Part shown: in pieces, positions 39,555-48,574 of the stretch
Numbering within the stretch: position 1 is the first letter of the stretch
How the letters are laid out: the number at the start of each line of letters is the position of its first letter
Assembly: GCA_040902535.1 (NCBI GenBank)
Contig: JBBDXD010000010.1
Location: 62,001 to 126,000, forward strand
DNA from: Dehalococcoidia bacterium
Lineage (GTDB): Bacteria > Chloroflexota > Dehalococcoidia > DSTF01 > JACRBR01
DNA length: 64,000 bases
Direction of reading: 5' to 3'
Program-made: the position numbers and the translations under genes
Notes under the pieces: generated by a model
Told to the model about the DNA's origin: nothing
Databases searched by the model: none
The model's input: only the letters and a program-made list of their open reading frames with translations

Positions 39555-41108
39555 ATGTCCGAGCGACGATTCCCCATCGGTCTGCTGCTGATTGCGCCGG
39601 TCGCGCTTGGCTTCGCGGTGTACGCATTCACGGGGCAGGCGCAGGTGCTCGATCCCGACGCGACGGCGACGATTGAGGCTGATGATACGGCGACGCGCAG
39701 CCCGTTCTGGAGCGAGATGGATACGGCGATCGCGGCGGAGAACACGGCCGACGCCTTGAACCCGCAGAGCACCGCGACCGAGCGACCCACATCGACGCCG
39801 ACGGCAACGTCGACGCCGGGACCGCAGGCCCGTCGCGGCGACTTCGGCGAGGGCGCGTGGGTGCGCGTGAACGCCGGCGAAGGCGACTGCCTGAACGCGC
39901 GCAACCAGCCTTCGCTGGCGAGCGAATGGGTGATCGTGAACGCCTGCCTGCCGCATGGCTTTGAGGGTTACGTCAGCGGCGAGGCGCAGAACGCCGATGG
40001 GCACTGGTGGTGGTTCATCGCAGGCGCGGGCTGGGTGGCGGAGGACTACCTGGAGTACGCCGGCGACGTCGACATTCGCGCGCGGACGCTGCCGGAACTG
40101 GCGGGGCGCGGGATGATCGCGTTCCTCCGACAGGACGCCGCCTACAACACATCGATCTGGGTGATGAACACCGATGGCAGCGGCCAGCGGCTGGTGCGGG
40201 CGGGACGCGCGAACGAGCATCCGAGCGACGTCGGCTGGTCCCCGGACGGCGGCTCGCTGACGTTCTCGTTGCCGCGGCTCGACGGATCAGATCCGACGGC
40301 GTGGGACATACACATCCTGCCTGTTGATGGCGCGGCGGAGACCGTGATCGAGAACGCGTATGGCGTCGCGTGGTCGCCGGATGGCGTGACCTTCGGCACC
40401 GTCGCCGACGCCCGCGTCGAAGGGATGAGCGGGCTGAATGGCGTACCGGCCGTCGTCAACGCCGCCACGGGCGAGCGTCGCGTCTACGGCACGCAGCGGT
40501 CGTGGCTGCAGGCGCCGCTATCGTTCAACCATGACGGCACGAAGTTGCTGGTCACCTACTCGGACTGGGAGAACGGGGACGACCCCGGGCCGCGCTTCAT
40601 GGTCTGGGACCTGGAGGGCAACGAGATCGCGCGCGTCGAAGCGCCGGCGGATACGTATTACGCGAGCCCGATCTGGTCGCCGGTGGAAGACCGGATCATG
40701 TTCCACGCCGGCAGCGCGCAGGGGCAGCCGCAGTACGCGGTGTACGACCTCGACCGGCGGGACATCGTCGCCGGTGCGCGCGTGCCGAAGGCGAGCGACA
40801 AGATCGGTGGCAAGTGCGGCAGTTGGAACATGTGGGCGGCCGCGTGGAGCCGCGACGGCGGCAGCGTGCTGTACAGCTTCGACTCGGGCGAGACGGGCGC
40901 GAACGGCATCTGGGTGTGGGACCTGGCGTCCGGGGCGCAGTCGCTGGTGCCCGCGATCGCGACGTCGAACGCCTCCGCCGGGCCGGACGGCTATGCGACG
41001 TTCTCGTCGCATGGCGGCGGCAGCAGCGGCTATATCTTCATCGCCGCGCCGGGCGGTGGCTGGCCGCTGTTGTTGACGGACGGGACGAGTCCGGTTTGGG
41101 GACCGTAG
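39555..41108 (+). CDS. Membrane-anchored protein with TolB-like propeller
   Basis: Product of 517 residues from the ATG at 39555, which has GGAGGT 7 bases upstream. An N-terminal membrane or signal segment (about 6-28) is followed by a Thr-rich linker, a small SH3-like domain (about 90-170; Trp-Val-Arg-Val-Asn, Trp-Trp-Trp-Phe, Trp-Val-Ala-Glu) and a propeller of PD40/WD40-like repeats (about 180-517; Trp-Ser-Pro-Asp-Gly recurs). It probably lies outside the membrane as a binding platform; the ligand is unknown. It follows the dnaK terminator and seems to be a single-gene unit. Confidence 0.75.
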   Translation: MSERRFPIGLLLIAPVALGFAVYAFTGQAQVLDPDATATIEADDTATRSPFWSEMDTAIAAENTADALNPQSTATERPTSTPTATSTPGPQARRGDFGEGAWVRVNAGEGDCLNARNQPSLASEWVIVNACLPHGFEGYVSGEAQNADGHWWWFIAGAGWVAEDYLEYAGDVDIRARTLPELAGRGMIAFLRQDAAYNTSIWVMNTDGSGQRLVRAGRANEHPSDVGWSPDGGSLTFSLPRLDGSDPTAWDIHILPVDGAAETVIENAYGVAWSPDGVTFGTVADARVEGMSGLNGVPAVVNAATGERRVYGTQRSWLQAPLSFNHDGTKLLVTYSDWENGDDPGPRFMVWDLEGNEIARVEAPADTYYASPIWSPVEDRIMFHAGSAQGQPQYAVYDLDRRDIVAGARVPKASDKIGGKCGSWNMWAAAWSRDGGSVLYSFDSGETGANGIWVWDLASGAQSLVPAIATSNASAGPDGYATFSSHGGGSSGYIFIAAPGGGWPLLLTDGTSPVWGP

Positions 41109-41135
41109 CGAGGTTCGCCTCGCGTCGGTCCTGGC

Positions 41136-41676
41136 TCACGTTACCGGCGCTCGATACCGAACAAAGTAAGACGGCCGCGCGCGGATCGACGATGAGGCGA
41201 TCTTCTCGAGTTCGTAGATCCTTGGGACTGCGCCTCGAAATCGGACCAGTTCAACCTTGACGCCGAGGTTTCGACATCTGGCTATAGCCGGTACAAGGTC
41301 AGCGTCAGCAGTCGCAAGTATCGCCACGTCAATCGTTTGCCGAGCAGCGCAGAAAAGCATGCCACTCGCGAGCAAGACGTCGGTCTGCTTCTTGAGCCAG
41401 ATGCTCACGCCGTTGCGAACACGCTTCGTCATGTAAGCACCCGGAGGAACGATTACGGCGTCGTCCCGACTCACACGATCCAGGTAGGCGCGTTCTCTCG
41501 CATATCTGTCATCACCGAGCTGCTCGCGAACGGATGGCAAATTCGACGCGAACGAGTTGCCGCGGACCCGCGACGGATCGCGCTAGCTGACCGACGTCGT
41601 ACAGCTCTTCCCAACCGCATTCGCGGAGCCGAAAGCGAACGTTGTGGCCGTCGATGAAGACGCCTACGCGCTTCAT
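41136..41676 (-). pseudogene. NYN/LabA-like nuclease-fold gene with a frameshift
   Basis: The ATG at 41676 opens a frame with the NYN start pattern (Val-Gly-Val-Phe-Ile-Asp-Gly-His-Asn) that stops after 54 codons. The rest of the domain continues in another frame from about 41540 to 41136: Lys-Gln-Thr-Asp-Val-Leu-Leu, then Ala-Thr-Ala-Asp-Ala-Asp-Leu with the conserved acidic residues. Deleting one base in the TTT near 41541 joins the halves into a normal protein of about 180 residues. NYN proteins are PIN-like ribonucleases. It is either a pseudogene or a base-call error. Confidence 0.65.
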
Positions 41677-41695
41677 CCGAGAATTGTATAAGCGC

Positions 41696-41724
41696 TTGAC
41701 ATCTGCCCCCCCTGACGATACTAT
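41696..41724 (+). promoter_or_regulatory. Strong promoter of a short transcript
   Basis: A consensus TTGACA (41696-41701) and TACTAT (41719-41724) with a 17-base spacer, among the best promoter matches in the window. No protein gene lies downstream on this strand before a terminator. Confidence 0.6.
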
Positions 41725-41730
41725 TTTATA

Positions 41731-41797
41731 GCTACCCCGTCGTCGCTCCGGCCACGGCGGGTGAACAGGAGTCTACGGACTCCTGTTCGTCATTTTT
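41731..41797 (+). ncRNA. Candidate small RNA with UNCG-capped terminator
   Basis: The stretch between the promoter at 41696 and a terminator is about 67 bases. The terminator is an 11-bp perfect stem (GAACAGGAGTC, 41763-41773, with its complement at 41778-41788) closed by a UACG loop between C and G, a very stable tetraloop, and followed by five T at 41793-41797. The RNA would end just before the 3' end of recG on the other strand. No known RNA family is recognised. Confidence 0.5.
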
Positions 41798-41800
41798 CGC

Positions 41801-44305
41801 TCAGTGCTCCTCATCCACGATCGAGTCGATCAGGCGGGCGACGGCGCGGTTGAGTGATGCGTGCCCTTCGAGCTTGAGGCCGGGGTCGGCGTCGAGCATG
41901 CGCTCCGCTTCGGCGCGCGTGAGTTCGATGAGCTTCACATCGCTCAGGCGGGCGACGCGCAGGCCGGGCAGGCCTGACTGCTTGGTGCCGAAGAACTGGC
42001 CCGGGCCGCGCATCTCCATGTCGGCCTCGGCGAGGCGGAAGCCGTCGCTGGTCTGCTCCATGAGTTGCAGGCGGCGCTGCGCCTCTTCGCTGGGCTCTTC
42101 GCTGAGGAGCAGGCAGTAACTCTGATCGGCGCCGCGTCCGACGCGGCCGCGGAACTGGTGTAGTTGCGCGAGTCCGAAGCGGTCCGCGCCTTCGATCAGC
42201 ATGACGGTGGCGTTCGGGATGTCGATGCCGACTTCGATGACCGCGGTGGACACGAGGATGTCGGCTTCGCGGACGCGGAAGCGTCGCATGACGGCGTCTT
42301 TCTGCTTGCCGGACATGCGCCCGTGCACCAGTTCGACGCGCAGGTCCGGGAAGACATCGCGGCGCAGGCGCTCGTACTCGGCGCTCGCCGCCTTCACGTC
42401 GAGCGTCTCCGACTCTTCGACGAGGGGGCAGATGACGAACGCCTGGCGGCCCTGTTCGACCTGGTCGCGGACGAATGCCTCGGCGTCGGCGCGCTCGTTC
42501 GGCGTCAGCCACGTCGTCTTGATGCGCTGCCGTCCCGGCGGCAACTCGTCGACGACGGAGATATCGAGGTCGCCGTAGAGCGTGAGCGCGAGCGTGCGCG
42601 GGATCGGCGTCGCGGTCATGACGAGCATGTGCGGCGTGTGGGCGTTCTGCGAGCCTTTTTCGCGCAGGGCGGCGCGTTGCATGACGCCGAACCTGTGCTG
42701 CTCATCGACAACCGCGATGCCGAGATCGTTGAAGCGCACGTCGCCCTGGATCAGCGCGTGCGTGCCGCATGCGATGTCGATCTCGCCGCGCTCGAGCTCG
42801 GCGTAGAGGCGTTGTCGCTCCTTCGCCGCGACGCTGCCGGTGAGCAGCGCGATGCGCACGGGGAGGGACAGAAACGACGGGTGCGCCGTCGCGACGTTCT
42901 TGTCGAGGCCGTTGGCGTTGAACAGATCCTTGAGCGTGCGAAAGTGCTGCTCTGCGAGGATCTCCGTCGGCGCCATCATGACGGCCTGGCGACCGTTTTC
43001 GATGGCGGCGACGAGCGCAGCGGCGGCGATGACGGTCTTGCCGCTGCCGACATCGCCCTGCACGAGGCGGCTCATCGGAAGCGGCTTGCGGGCGTCGTTC
43101 AGCACGTCGAAGAGGACGCGTTCCTGGGCGCCGGTGAGCGTGAAGGGCAGGCTCTCCTTGAACGCGCGCTCGGCGCCCGCAGACAGCGGCATCGGCTCGG
43201 CGGGCGCGGACTTCTGGAACAGGCGCCGGCGCAGCAGCATAGTGAGCTGGATGGGCAGCAGCTCTTCGAACGCGAGGCGGCGGCGGGCACGCTCGAGCGC
43301 TGCGCGGTCCGTCGGGTAGTGCATCTGCGAGACGGCGGGCGCGATGCCGGTAAGGTCGAGGCGCCCGCGCATGTCTTCTGGCAGCGGATCAGGGAGCTTG
43401 TCGATGTATGCGTCGAGCGCCTCGCGCATGACGCGACGGACGGTGCGGTTCTGCAGCCCCTGCGTCAGCGGATAAATCGGCACCAGGCGGCCGGTGTGCA
43501 TGAGGTCGTTGCTCCACAGCTCCCACTCCGGGTTGTCGAACTCGGGACGGCCATCGCGCACGGAGACGCGGCCGGAGACGACGATCTCGGCGTTGACCGG
43601 CAGTTGCTTCGCGATCCACGGCTGGTTGAACCAGACGCATTTCACCATGCCGGACGAGTCGCCGACCTGCGCTTCGGTCGAGCGCATGCGGAAGCCCATC
43701 TGACGCTCGTTGGCGCCCCACACGTGCACGCGGACGGTCTGTTCGCGGCCGGGCTCGAGTTCCGACACCTTCACCGGTTCGCCGTAGTCGACGTGGCGGC
43801 GCGGGAAGAGCAGCAGCAGGTCGCGCACGGTGCCCACGCCGAGCTTGTCGAACTTCACGGCGAGCGGAAACGACACGCGCTTGAGCGCGTAGATCGGCGC
43901 TTCAACGCCGAGACCTTCGAGTTCGCCGGGCGCGAAGCGTTTCGCCAGCGGCCCCGGCGTGAGCTTCGGCTGCGGCGGCTTGCGGGGTGCCGTCTTCTTC
44001 GCGGCAGGGGCAGGCGCCGCTTGTGACGTGCGAGTGACGCCGTTTCCGTTCGCCTGCGCCCGCAGCAGGGCGAGCGTCGCATCGAGCCAGTCTTTTCTGC
44101 GCGCTGGCGTCAGCGAGCGATAGCCGTGAACCGGCAGCACCTGCACGCGCGCGTAGACGTCGCTGCTGAGTTGGGACGCCTCGTGGGTGGTGATGTTGCG
44201 GAGAAACGCATCGAGGCCGGAGGTGACGGCGCGGTCGGCGTAGCGCTTCGAGCGTTCGAGCTCGAGGACTTTGCGGAGGCGATCTTCGGTCGGGGTGCGG
44301 GCCAG
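41801..44305 (-). CDS. recG: ATP-dependent DNA helicase RecG
   Basis: Product of 834 residues if read from a CTG at 44303-44305, which has GGAGG 8 bases upstream (44314-44318). The first usual start codon in frame, GTG at 44146, would drop 53 residues that look like the helical N-terminus of RecG proteins from this phylum (Arg-Lys-Val-Leu-Glu-Leu-Glu). The wedge domain is at about 130-300. The helicase part shows Gly-Asp-Val-Gly-Ser-Gly-Lys-Thr, Asp-Glu-Gln-His, Thr-Ala-Thr-Pro-Ile-Pro-Arg-Thr and Gln-Phe-Arg-Gly-Arg-Val-Gly-Arg-Gly. RecG remodels stalled replication forks and branched DNA. Confidence 0.93.
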   Translation of the reverse strand: MARTPTEDRLRKVLELERSKRYADRAVTSGLDAFLRNITTHEASQLSSDVYARVQVLPVHGYRSLTPARRKDWLDATLALLRAQANGNGVTRTSQAAPAPAAKKTAPRKPPQPKLTPGPLAKRFAPGELEGLGVEAPIYALKRVSFPLAVKFDKLGVGTVRDLLLLFPRRHVDYGEPVKVSELEPGREQTVRVHVWGANERQMGFRMRSTEAQVGDSSGMVKCVWFNQPWIAKQLPVNAEIVVSGRVSVRDGRPEFDNPEWELWSNDLMHTGRLVPIYPLTQGLQNRTVRRVMREALDAYIDKLPDPLPEDMRGRLDLTGIAPAVSQMHYPTDRAALERARRRLAFEELLPIQLTMLLRRRLFQKSAPAEPMPLSAGAERAFKESLPFTLTGAQERVLFDVLNDARKPLPMSRLVQGDVGSGKTVIAAAALVAAIENGRQAVMMAPTEILAEQHFRTLKDLFNANGLDKNVATAHPSFLSLPVRIALLTGSVAAKERQRLYAELERGEIDIACGTHALIQGDVRFNDLGIAVVDEQHRFGVMQRAALREKGSQNAHTPHMLVMTATPIPRTLALTLYGDLDISVVDELPPGRQRIKTTWLTPNERADAEAFVRDQVEQGRQAFVICPLVEESETLDVKAASAEYERLRRDVFPDLRVELVHGRMSGKQKDAVMRRFRVREADILVSTAVIEVGIDIPNATVMLIEGADRFGLAQLHQFRGRVGRGADQSYCLLLSEEPSEEAQRRLQLMEQTSDGFRLAEADMEMRGPGQFFGTKQSGLPGLRVARLSDVKLIELTRAEAERMLDADPGLKLEGHASLNRAVARLIDSIVDEEH

Positions 44306-44335
44306 GGGCGCGGCCTCCGGGCGTGTTCAAACTAG

Positions 44336-44799
44336 GTCATACGTTCGATTGCAGCGTAGGACGGAGAGAGATCCCCGTCAAGATGCACGAAGAACACTTG
44401 GAACCCAGAACTTGGGTGCGATGATCCAGGTTCTTGGTTCGAGGTTCTCGGTTCTTCAATGCGGTGGGGCGCCGGGCGTCTCCGTCGGGCGCTTCAATCA
44501 GGAGCCACCGGCAGCAGGGCAACTCGCTGGCGGCTCCAGGACGCTTGCGGCGCCCCACCGATCTGTCCGGTACGTCTGCAGGCGTTGCCGCCCCGAAGAC
44601 GTAGCCGTGAACACCCGCATGATGCCTGTGCCCGCGGCGCAAAGCCGGACGCTTTACCGTCATCCAGACGACGGAAGACCGACGGTTGTTCCCGGTGGAT
44701 TCGGAGGCTGGTGATTGGTGGCTGGTGGCTGGTCGCGCCGCGGCGGACAACAGATGACAAACAACAGACAACAGAGAACCGGCGACAAGTGGTTCGGCG
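44336..44799. repeat. Gap with short-period repeats
   Basis: No gene is recognised. The stretch holds low-complexity blocks: GGTTCTTGG/GGTTCTCGG motifs near 44430-44460, TGGTGGCTGGTGGCTGG near 44715 and an ACAACAGA-type repeat at 44747-44778. Confidence 0.6.
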
Positions 44800-45273
44800 T
44801 TAACCGTGCGCGACGAGCATCACCGGGAGCTTCGAGCGCCAGAGGACTTCTTCGGCGATGCTGCCGGTGTCGCGACGTTGGAAATTGCTGAGCTTACGCG
44901 TCGCCATGGCGACGACATCGGAGCGCAGTGCGAGGGCGGCGTTGAGGATCTCCTCGGCGGGGTCGCCGCAGACGACCTTGCCCGACGCCTCGACGCCGAG
45001 CGCTTCGAACTCTTCGACGTGGCGCTGGACGTAACGCTCGTTCGCCTGCCGCACTTCGATGGTCGTCGCGGTGCCGGTGACGATGGTGGCGGCGCGGCCA
45101 TTCTCGCGCACGGGGCGGTGGTGCTCGGGGTGCGGCATCGATGCGCCCGCCGGCGGTTCGACGAGCAGCAGGTCGACGCGGCAGCCGAGGCGCTTCGCCA
45201 GGTCCGCCGCATACGGCACGACGGACGCAGAAGCGTGGCTGCCATCGATCGGGACGAGCATGCGCTTGAACAT
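44800..45273 (-). CDS. Universal stress protein family
   Basis: Product of 157 residues; the ATG at 45273 has AGGAG 8 bases upstream. It shows the UspA start (Met-Leu-Val-Pro-Ile-Asp-Gly-Ser) and the C-terminal Leu-Pro-Val-Met-Leu-Val strand. The usual Gly-rich ATP loop is replaced by a Thr-Arg-Lys-Leu-Ser-Asn segment, so nucleotide binding is uncertain. Transcribed away from the YqeY gene. Confidence 0.85.
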   Translation of the reverse strand: MFKRMLVPIDGSHASASVVPYAADLAKRLGCRVDLLLVEPPAGASMPHPEHHRPVRENGRAATIVTGTATTIEVRQANERYVQRHVEEFEALGVEASGKVVCGDPAEEILNAALALRSDVVAMATRKLSNFQRRDTGSIAEEVLWRSKLPVMLVAHG

Positions 45274-45445
45274 GAGCTGGTCTCCTGCAGGTGCATCGGT
45301 CACAGGGAAATGGTCGGCACGCGGCGGGACATTCATAGGCTCTCTGGCCGCGAAACTCGCAATGTGACACCATGCGATGCCCTGCGAGATGCCGCTTTGC
45401 GTCATGGATTGGCCGCGAATTGGAAACGTGCGTGAGAGTTGAACG

Positions 45446-45916
45446 GTGGCACTGAAGGCCAAGCTGGCTGAGGACTTGAAGGACGCGATGCGCGCCTCCG
45501 ACTCGCTGCGTCGCGACGTGCTGCGAGGGTTGCTGACGGCGATCAGCAACACGGAGATCGCTCGCGTCAACGTGAAGGACGCTTCGGCCGGCCGCGAAGA
45601 CCTCACCGACGAGCAGACGATCGACGTCGTCCAGAAGCAGGCGAAGCAGCGGCGGGAGAGCATCGAGGAGTTCACGAAGGCGGGGCGGCAGGACCTGGTC
45701 GACCGCGAGACCGCCGAACTGCAGATCCTGTCGTCGTACCTCCCGGAGCAACTGAGCCGTGACGAGATCGCCGAGGAAGTACGCAAGGTGATCGCCGAGA
45801 CGGGGGCGAGCGGCGCCGGGGACAAGAACAAGGTGATGCCGGCGGCGATCGCGCGCATGAAGGGCCGGGCGGACGGGCGGGCGATTAATGAGGTGGTGTC
45901 GGAGTTGTTGGGGTGA
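45446..45916 (+). CDS. GatB/YqeY domain protein
   Basis: Product of 156 residues from a GTG. Family pattern throughout: Lys-Arg/Arg-Asp-Val-Leu-Arg near the start, Lys-Gln-Ala-Lys-Gln-Arg-Arg-Glu-Ser, and Tyr-Leu-Pro-Glu-Gln-Leu in the centre. The YqeY fold matches the tail of the GatB amidotransferase subunit and may bind tRNA, but the function of the stand-alone form is not settled. Confidence 0.92.
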   Translation: MALKAKLAEDLKDAMRASDSLRRDVLRGLLTAISNTEIARVNVKDASAGREDLTDEQTIDVVQKQAKQRRESIEEFTKAGRQDLVDRETAELQILSSYLPEQLSRDEIAEEVRKVIAETGASGAGDKNKVMPAAIARMKGRADGRAINEVVSELLG

Positions 45917-45924
45917 GGCTGGGT

Positions 45925-46010
45925 TACGGCAAACGGCAAACGGGCAAACAGCAAACGCCGGGAAACAACGGACAACAAACAACAGACAACAGACCACAAG
46001 CGACAGACGG
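45925..46010. repeat. Short-period repeat block
   Basis: GGCAAAC-like units followed by ACAACA/GACAACA units fill the gap between the YqeY gene and the methyltransferase. The sequence is A-rich and unlike the flanking genes. Confidence 0.65.
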
Positions 46011-46071
46011 CAATCGCGCATGGATGGGGGCATGGCGTGTGCGGCGTTTGCGGTCGCTGTCGGGGGATGGC

Positions 46072-46632
46072 ATGAACAAGGTGCACCTGGAGTACTGTTC
46101 GAGCGAGGAGTGGGCGGCGGCCCTGCGCAAGTGGATCGTCCCCATGGCGCTGGAAAACGTCGATCTCGGTGACGACACGCTTGAAGTCGGTCCCGGGCCG
46201 GGCCGCACGACGGATTTGCTCCGCGAGATGACACCGAAGCTCACCGCCGTCGAGATCGACAAGGACCTCGCCGATGCGCTCTCCGCGCGCATGGCAAACA
46301 CCAACGTCAAGGTCGTGAACGCCGATGCGACGTCGCTGCCGTTTCCGGACGGTCGCTTCAGCGGCGCGGTGTCATTCATCATGCTCCACCACGTGCCGAC
46401 GCCGGCCGATCAGGACAGGTTGCTGGCGGAGGTGGCCCGCGTGCTCAAGAAAGGCGGCACGTTCGCCGGCTGCGACAGCCTGGACGGGGAAGGCTTCCGC
46501 CAGATGCACGTGGGAGACATCTGCGTGCCGATCCCGCCGGATGGGTTTGCCGAGCGCCTCAAGAACGCCGGCTTCTCGGACGTCACCGTCGACCCCAACC
46601 CGTATGTGCTGAACTTCCGCGCGGTGCGCTGA
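46072..46632 (+). CDS. SAM-dependent methyltransferase
   Basis: Product of 186 residues from the internal ATG at 46072; the longer open frame upstream is the repeat block. The SAM motif Glu-Val-Gly-Pro-Gly-Pro-Gly-Arg is near residue 40, then Val-Glu-Ile-Asp for the ribose and Leu-His-His-Val at the active face, as in UbiE/type 11 enzymes. The substrate is unknown. It is followed after 1 base by a second methyltransferase gene. Confidence 0.85.
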   Translation: MNKVHLEYCSSEEWAAALRKWIVPMALENVDLGDDTLEVGPGPGRTTDLLREMTPKLTAVEIDKDLADALSARMANTNVKVVNADATSLPFPDGRFSGAVSFIMLHHVPTPADQDRLLAEVARVLKKGGTFAGCDSLDGEGFRQMHVGDICVPIPPDGFAERLKNAGFSDVTVDPNPYVLNFRAVR

Positions 46633-46633
46633 T

Positions 46634-47365
46634 ATGCCGACGCGCGCGGAGCGCGAGCCACGCGACTGGGTGGAGTGGCACCGCGCGTACGATGATCCAA
46701 ACTCGCGATTGTCGCGCCGGCTGCGGATCGTGCAGGCGCATCTGCGGCGAGCGCTGGACGAGCGGGCGGGCGCGGTCCGCATCGTCAGCATGTGTGCGGG
46801 CGAGGGGCGCGACGTCATCAGCGTGCTCGCCGGGCATTCGCGGCGTGATGACGTGCGAGCGCTGCTCGTCGAACTGGATCCACGGCTCGCCGAGAACGCG
46901 AAAACAGCGGCGCGCGCGGCCGGTCTCGACGGCGTCGAGGTCAGGTGCGCTGACGCGGCGCTCACCGACAGCTACGCGGGTGCGGTACCGGCGGACATCG
47001 TCGTGGCGTGCGGCGTCTTCGGCAACATCAGCGACGCGGACATCCAGCAGACCGTCGATCAGCTTCCTGGACTCTGCGTGCCGGGCGCGACGGTGATCTG
47101 GACGCGCGGCGGCACGGCGGAGCACGACATCGCGCCGGACATCTGCCGCTGGTTCGAGGCGCGCGGCTTCGAGCGGATCGCGTTCGACTCGTCGCCGGAT
47201 GAGGACCACTTTCGCGTCGGTGTGCATCGGCTGGCGGGCCCGACGAAGCCATTGCAACGCGGCGAGCGGCTGTTCACGTTCGTCAGGCTTCCGCTCGCAG
47301 CCGCCGCGAGCGAAGCTGCTGCATCGCAAGAGACAAGCGACGCTGTCGATGGTTCCGGCTCATAA
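46634..47365 (+). CDS. Class I SAM-dependent methyltransferase-like protein
   Basis: Product of 243 residues. The SAM loop reads Ser-Met-Cys-Ala-Gly-Glu-Gly-Arg-Asp (about 53), with Val-Glu-Leu-Asp-Pro next and Ala-Cys-Gly-Val-Phe-Gly-Asn-Ile at motif IV. The last 40 residues are Ala/Ser-rich. It is translationally close to the previous methyltransferase. Target unknown. Confidence 0.8.
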   Translation: MPTRAEREPRDWVEWHRAYDDPNSRLSRRLRIVQAHLRRALDERAGAVRIVSMCAGEGRDVISVLAGHSRRDDVRALLVELDPRLAENAKTAARAAGLDGVEVRCADAALTDSYAGAVPADIVVACGVFGNISDADIQQTVDQLPGLCVPGATVIWTRGGTAEHDIAPDICRWFEARGFERIAFDSSPDEDHFRVGVHRLAGPTKPLQRGERLFTFVRLPLAAAASEAAASQETSDAVDGSGS

Positions 47366-47391
47366 GATGAGCCGCTACGATGCTGCTCGTT

Positions 47392-48417
47392 ATGAGCGAC
47401 GACACGCTTGAAGGGATCGATGAACCGCGCGTGAGCGCGTGGCTGGCGGAGCACGTGCCCGACGCGACGCCGCCGTTTCGCTACGCGCTGATCACGGGCG
47501 GCCGCTCGAACCTGACGTACGAGGCGAAAGACGCCGCCGGCAACCGATACGTCGTGCGGCGGCCGCCGCTGGGACATCTGCTCGCGACGGCGCATGACGT
47601 CGCGCGCGAGTACCGGATCGTGGCGGCGCTCGCCGGGACGCGCGTGCCGGTACCGCCGCCTGTCGCCGTGTGCGAGGACGCATCGGTGAATGGCGCGCCG
47701 TTTGCGGTGACGCGCTTCGTCGAAGGGGTCGTGCTCGATTCGCCGGAGAAGGCTCCGGCGCTGGACGATGCTACGAAACGCAGCCTCGCGTATCACCTGA
47801 TCGACGTGCTTGCCGACTTGCACGCGGTCGACATCGTCGAGGTCGGACTCGCGGACCTCTCGCGTCAGGACGGGTATATCGAGCGGCAACTGCGCCGCTG
47901 GTCGAAGCAGTGGGCGGGCTCACGGACGCGCGACCTGCCCGTCATCGATGAGGTCGAGCGGCGGCTGTCGGCGGACGTGCCCGTCCAGCGCGGCGTCTCG
48001 ATCGTGCACGGCGATTACCGCTTCGGCAATTGCACCGCCGCCGTCGAGGAGCAGCGGATCGCGGCGGTGCTCGACTGGGAGCTGTGTACACTCGGCGATG
48101 CCATGGCAGACCTGGGGCACCTGAGCGTGTACTGGCATGATCCGGCGCGCCCCCTGCCGCTAACCAACGACCCGACATCGGCCGGGGGATTTCCGCCGTT
48201 CGACGAGTTGCTGGAACGGTACGCCGCGCGGACGGGGCGCGACGTCGCAGCGCTCGGGTACTACCGGGCGTTCGCGGCGTGGCGGCTGGCCATCATCGCG
48301 GAGGGTGTGGCATCGCGGCACCGCGAGCATCACCCGGAGGACGTGACAGCGCTGGAGGCGTCGCGCGCGGCGGTCCAGCGACTCGCGGAGTCGGCGTTGG
48401 CGTCGCTCAGCCGTTAG
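47392..48417 (+). CDS. Phosphotransferase (APH/ACAD10-like)
   Basis: Product of 341 residues; the Met of Met-Ser-Asp-Asp-Thr is preferred, although an ATG 4 codons earlier is open. Kinase-like features: Gly-Gly-Arg-Ser-Asn-Leu-Thr near 33, His-Gly-Asp-Tyr-Arg-Phe-Gly-Asn near 205 (catalytic loop) and Leu-Asp-Trp-Glu-Leu-Cys-Thr-Leu-Gly-Asp (metal site). Relatives phosphorylate small hydroxylated substrates, including hydroxyacyl-CoA in ACAD10; the substrate here is open. Confidence 0.85.
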   Translation: MSDDTLEGIDEPRVSAWLAEHVPDATPPFRYALITGGRSNLTYEAKDAAGNRYVVRRPPLGHLLATAHDVAREYRIVAALAGTRVPVPPPVAVCEDASVNGAPFAVTRFVEGVVLDSPEKAPALDDATKRSLAYHLIDVLADLHAVDIVEVGLADLSRQDGYIERQLRRWSKQWAGSRTRDLPVIDEVERRLSADVPVQRGVSIVHGDYRFGNCTAAVEEQRIAAVLDWELCTLGDAMADLGHLSVYWHDPARPLPLTNDPTSAGGFPPFDELLERYAARTGRDVAALGYYRAFAAWRLAIIAEGVASRHREHHPEDVTALEASRAAVQRLAESALASLSR

Positions 48418-48438
48418 AGGAACGCCGAGCGCGTTCCT
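48418..48438 (+). terminator. Hairpin directly after the phosphotransferase stop
   Basis: AGGAACGC-N5-GCGTTCCT, an 8-bp perfect stem starting on the base after TAG. A TTCCTTTTCG stretch follows 7 bases later. It is placed between convergent genes. Confidence 0.5.
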
Positions 48439-48466
48439 GATCGGTTCCTTTTCGTCGCTGCGCGAC

Positions 48467-48504
48467 GGAACAGCCGAGGGCGGGTGTTCTCCACGCTTCG
48501 CGTG
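48467..48504. repeat. Two-hairpin dispersed repeat, copy 1
   Basis: GAACAGCC-N6-GGGTGTTC (one mismatch) followed by CACGC-TTC-GCGTG. Copies 2 and 3 are at 60115 and 63719. REP-like element between convergent genes. Confidence 0.75.
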
Positions 48505-48574
48505 TCGTCATTGATGCGGTGTGGGACGTAGCGACCGTGGGTATCCGCAGATGCGGCAGATGGAGGCAGCTTTT

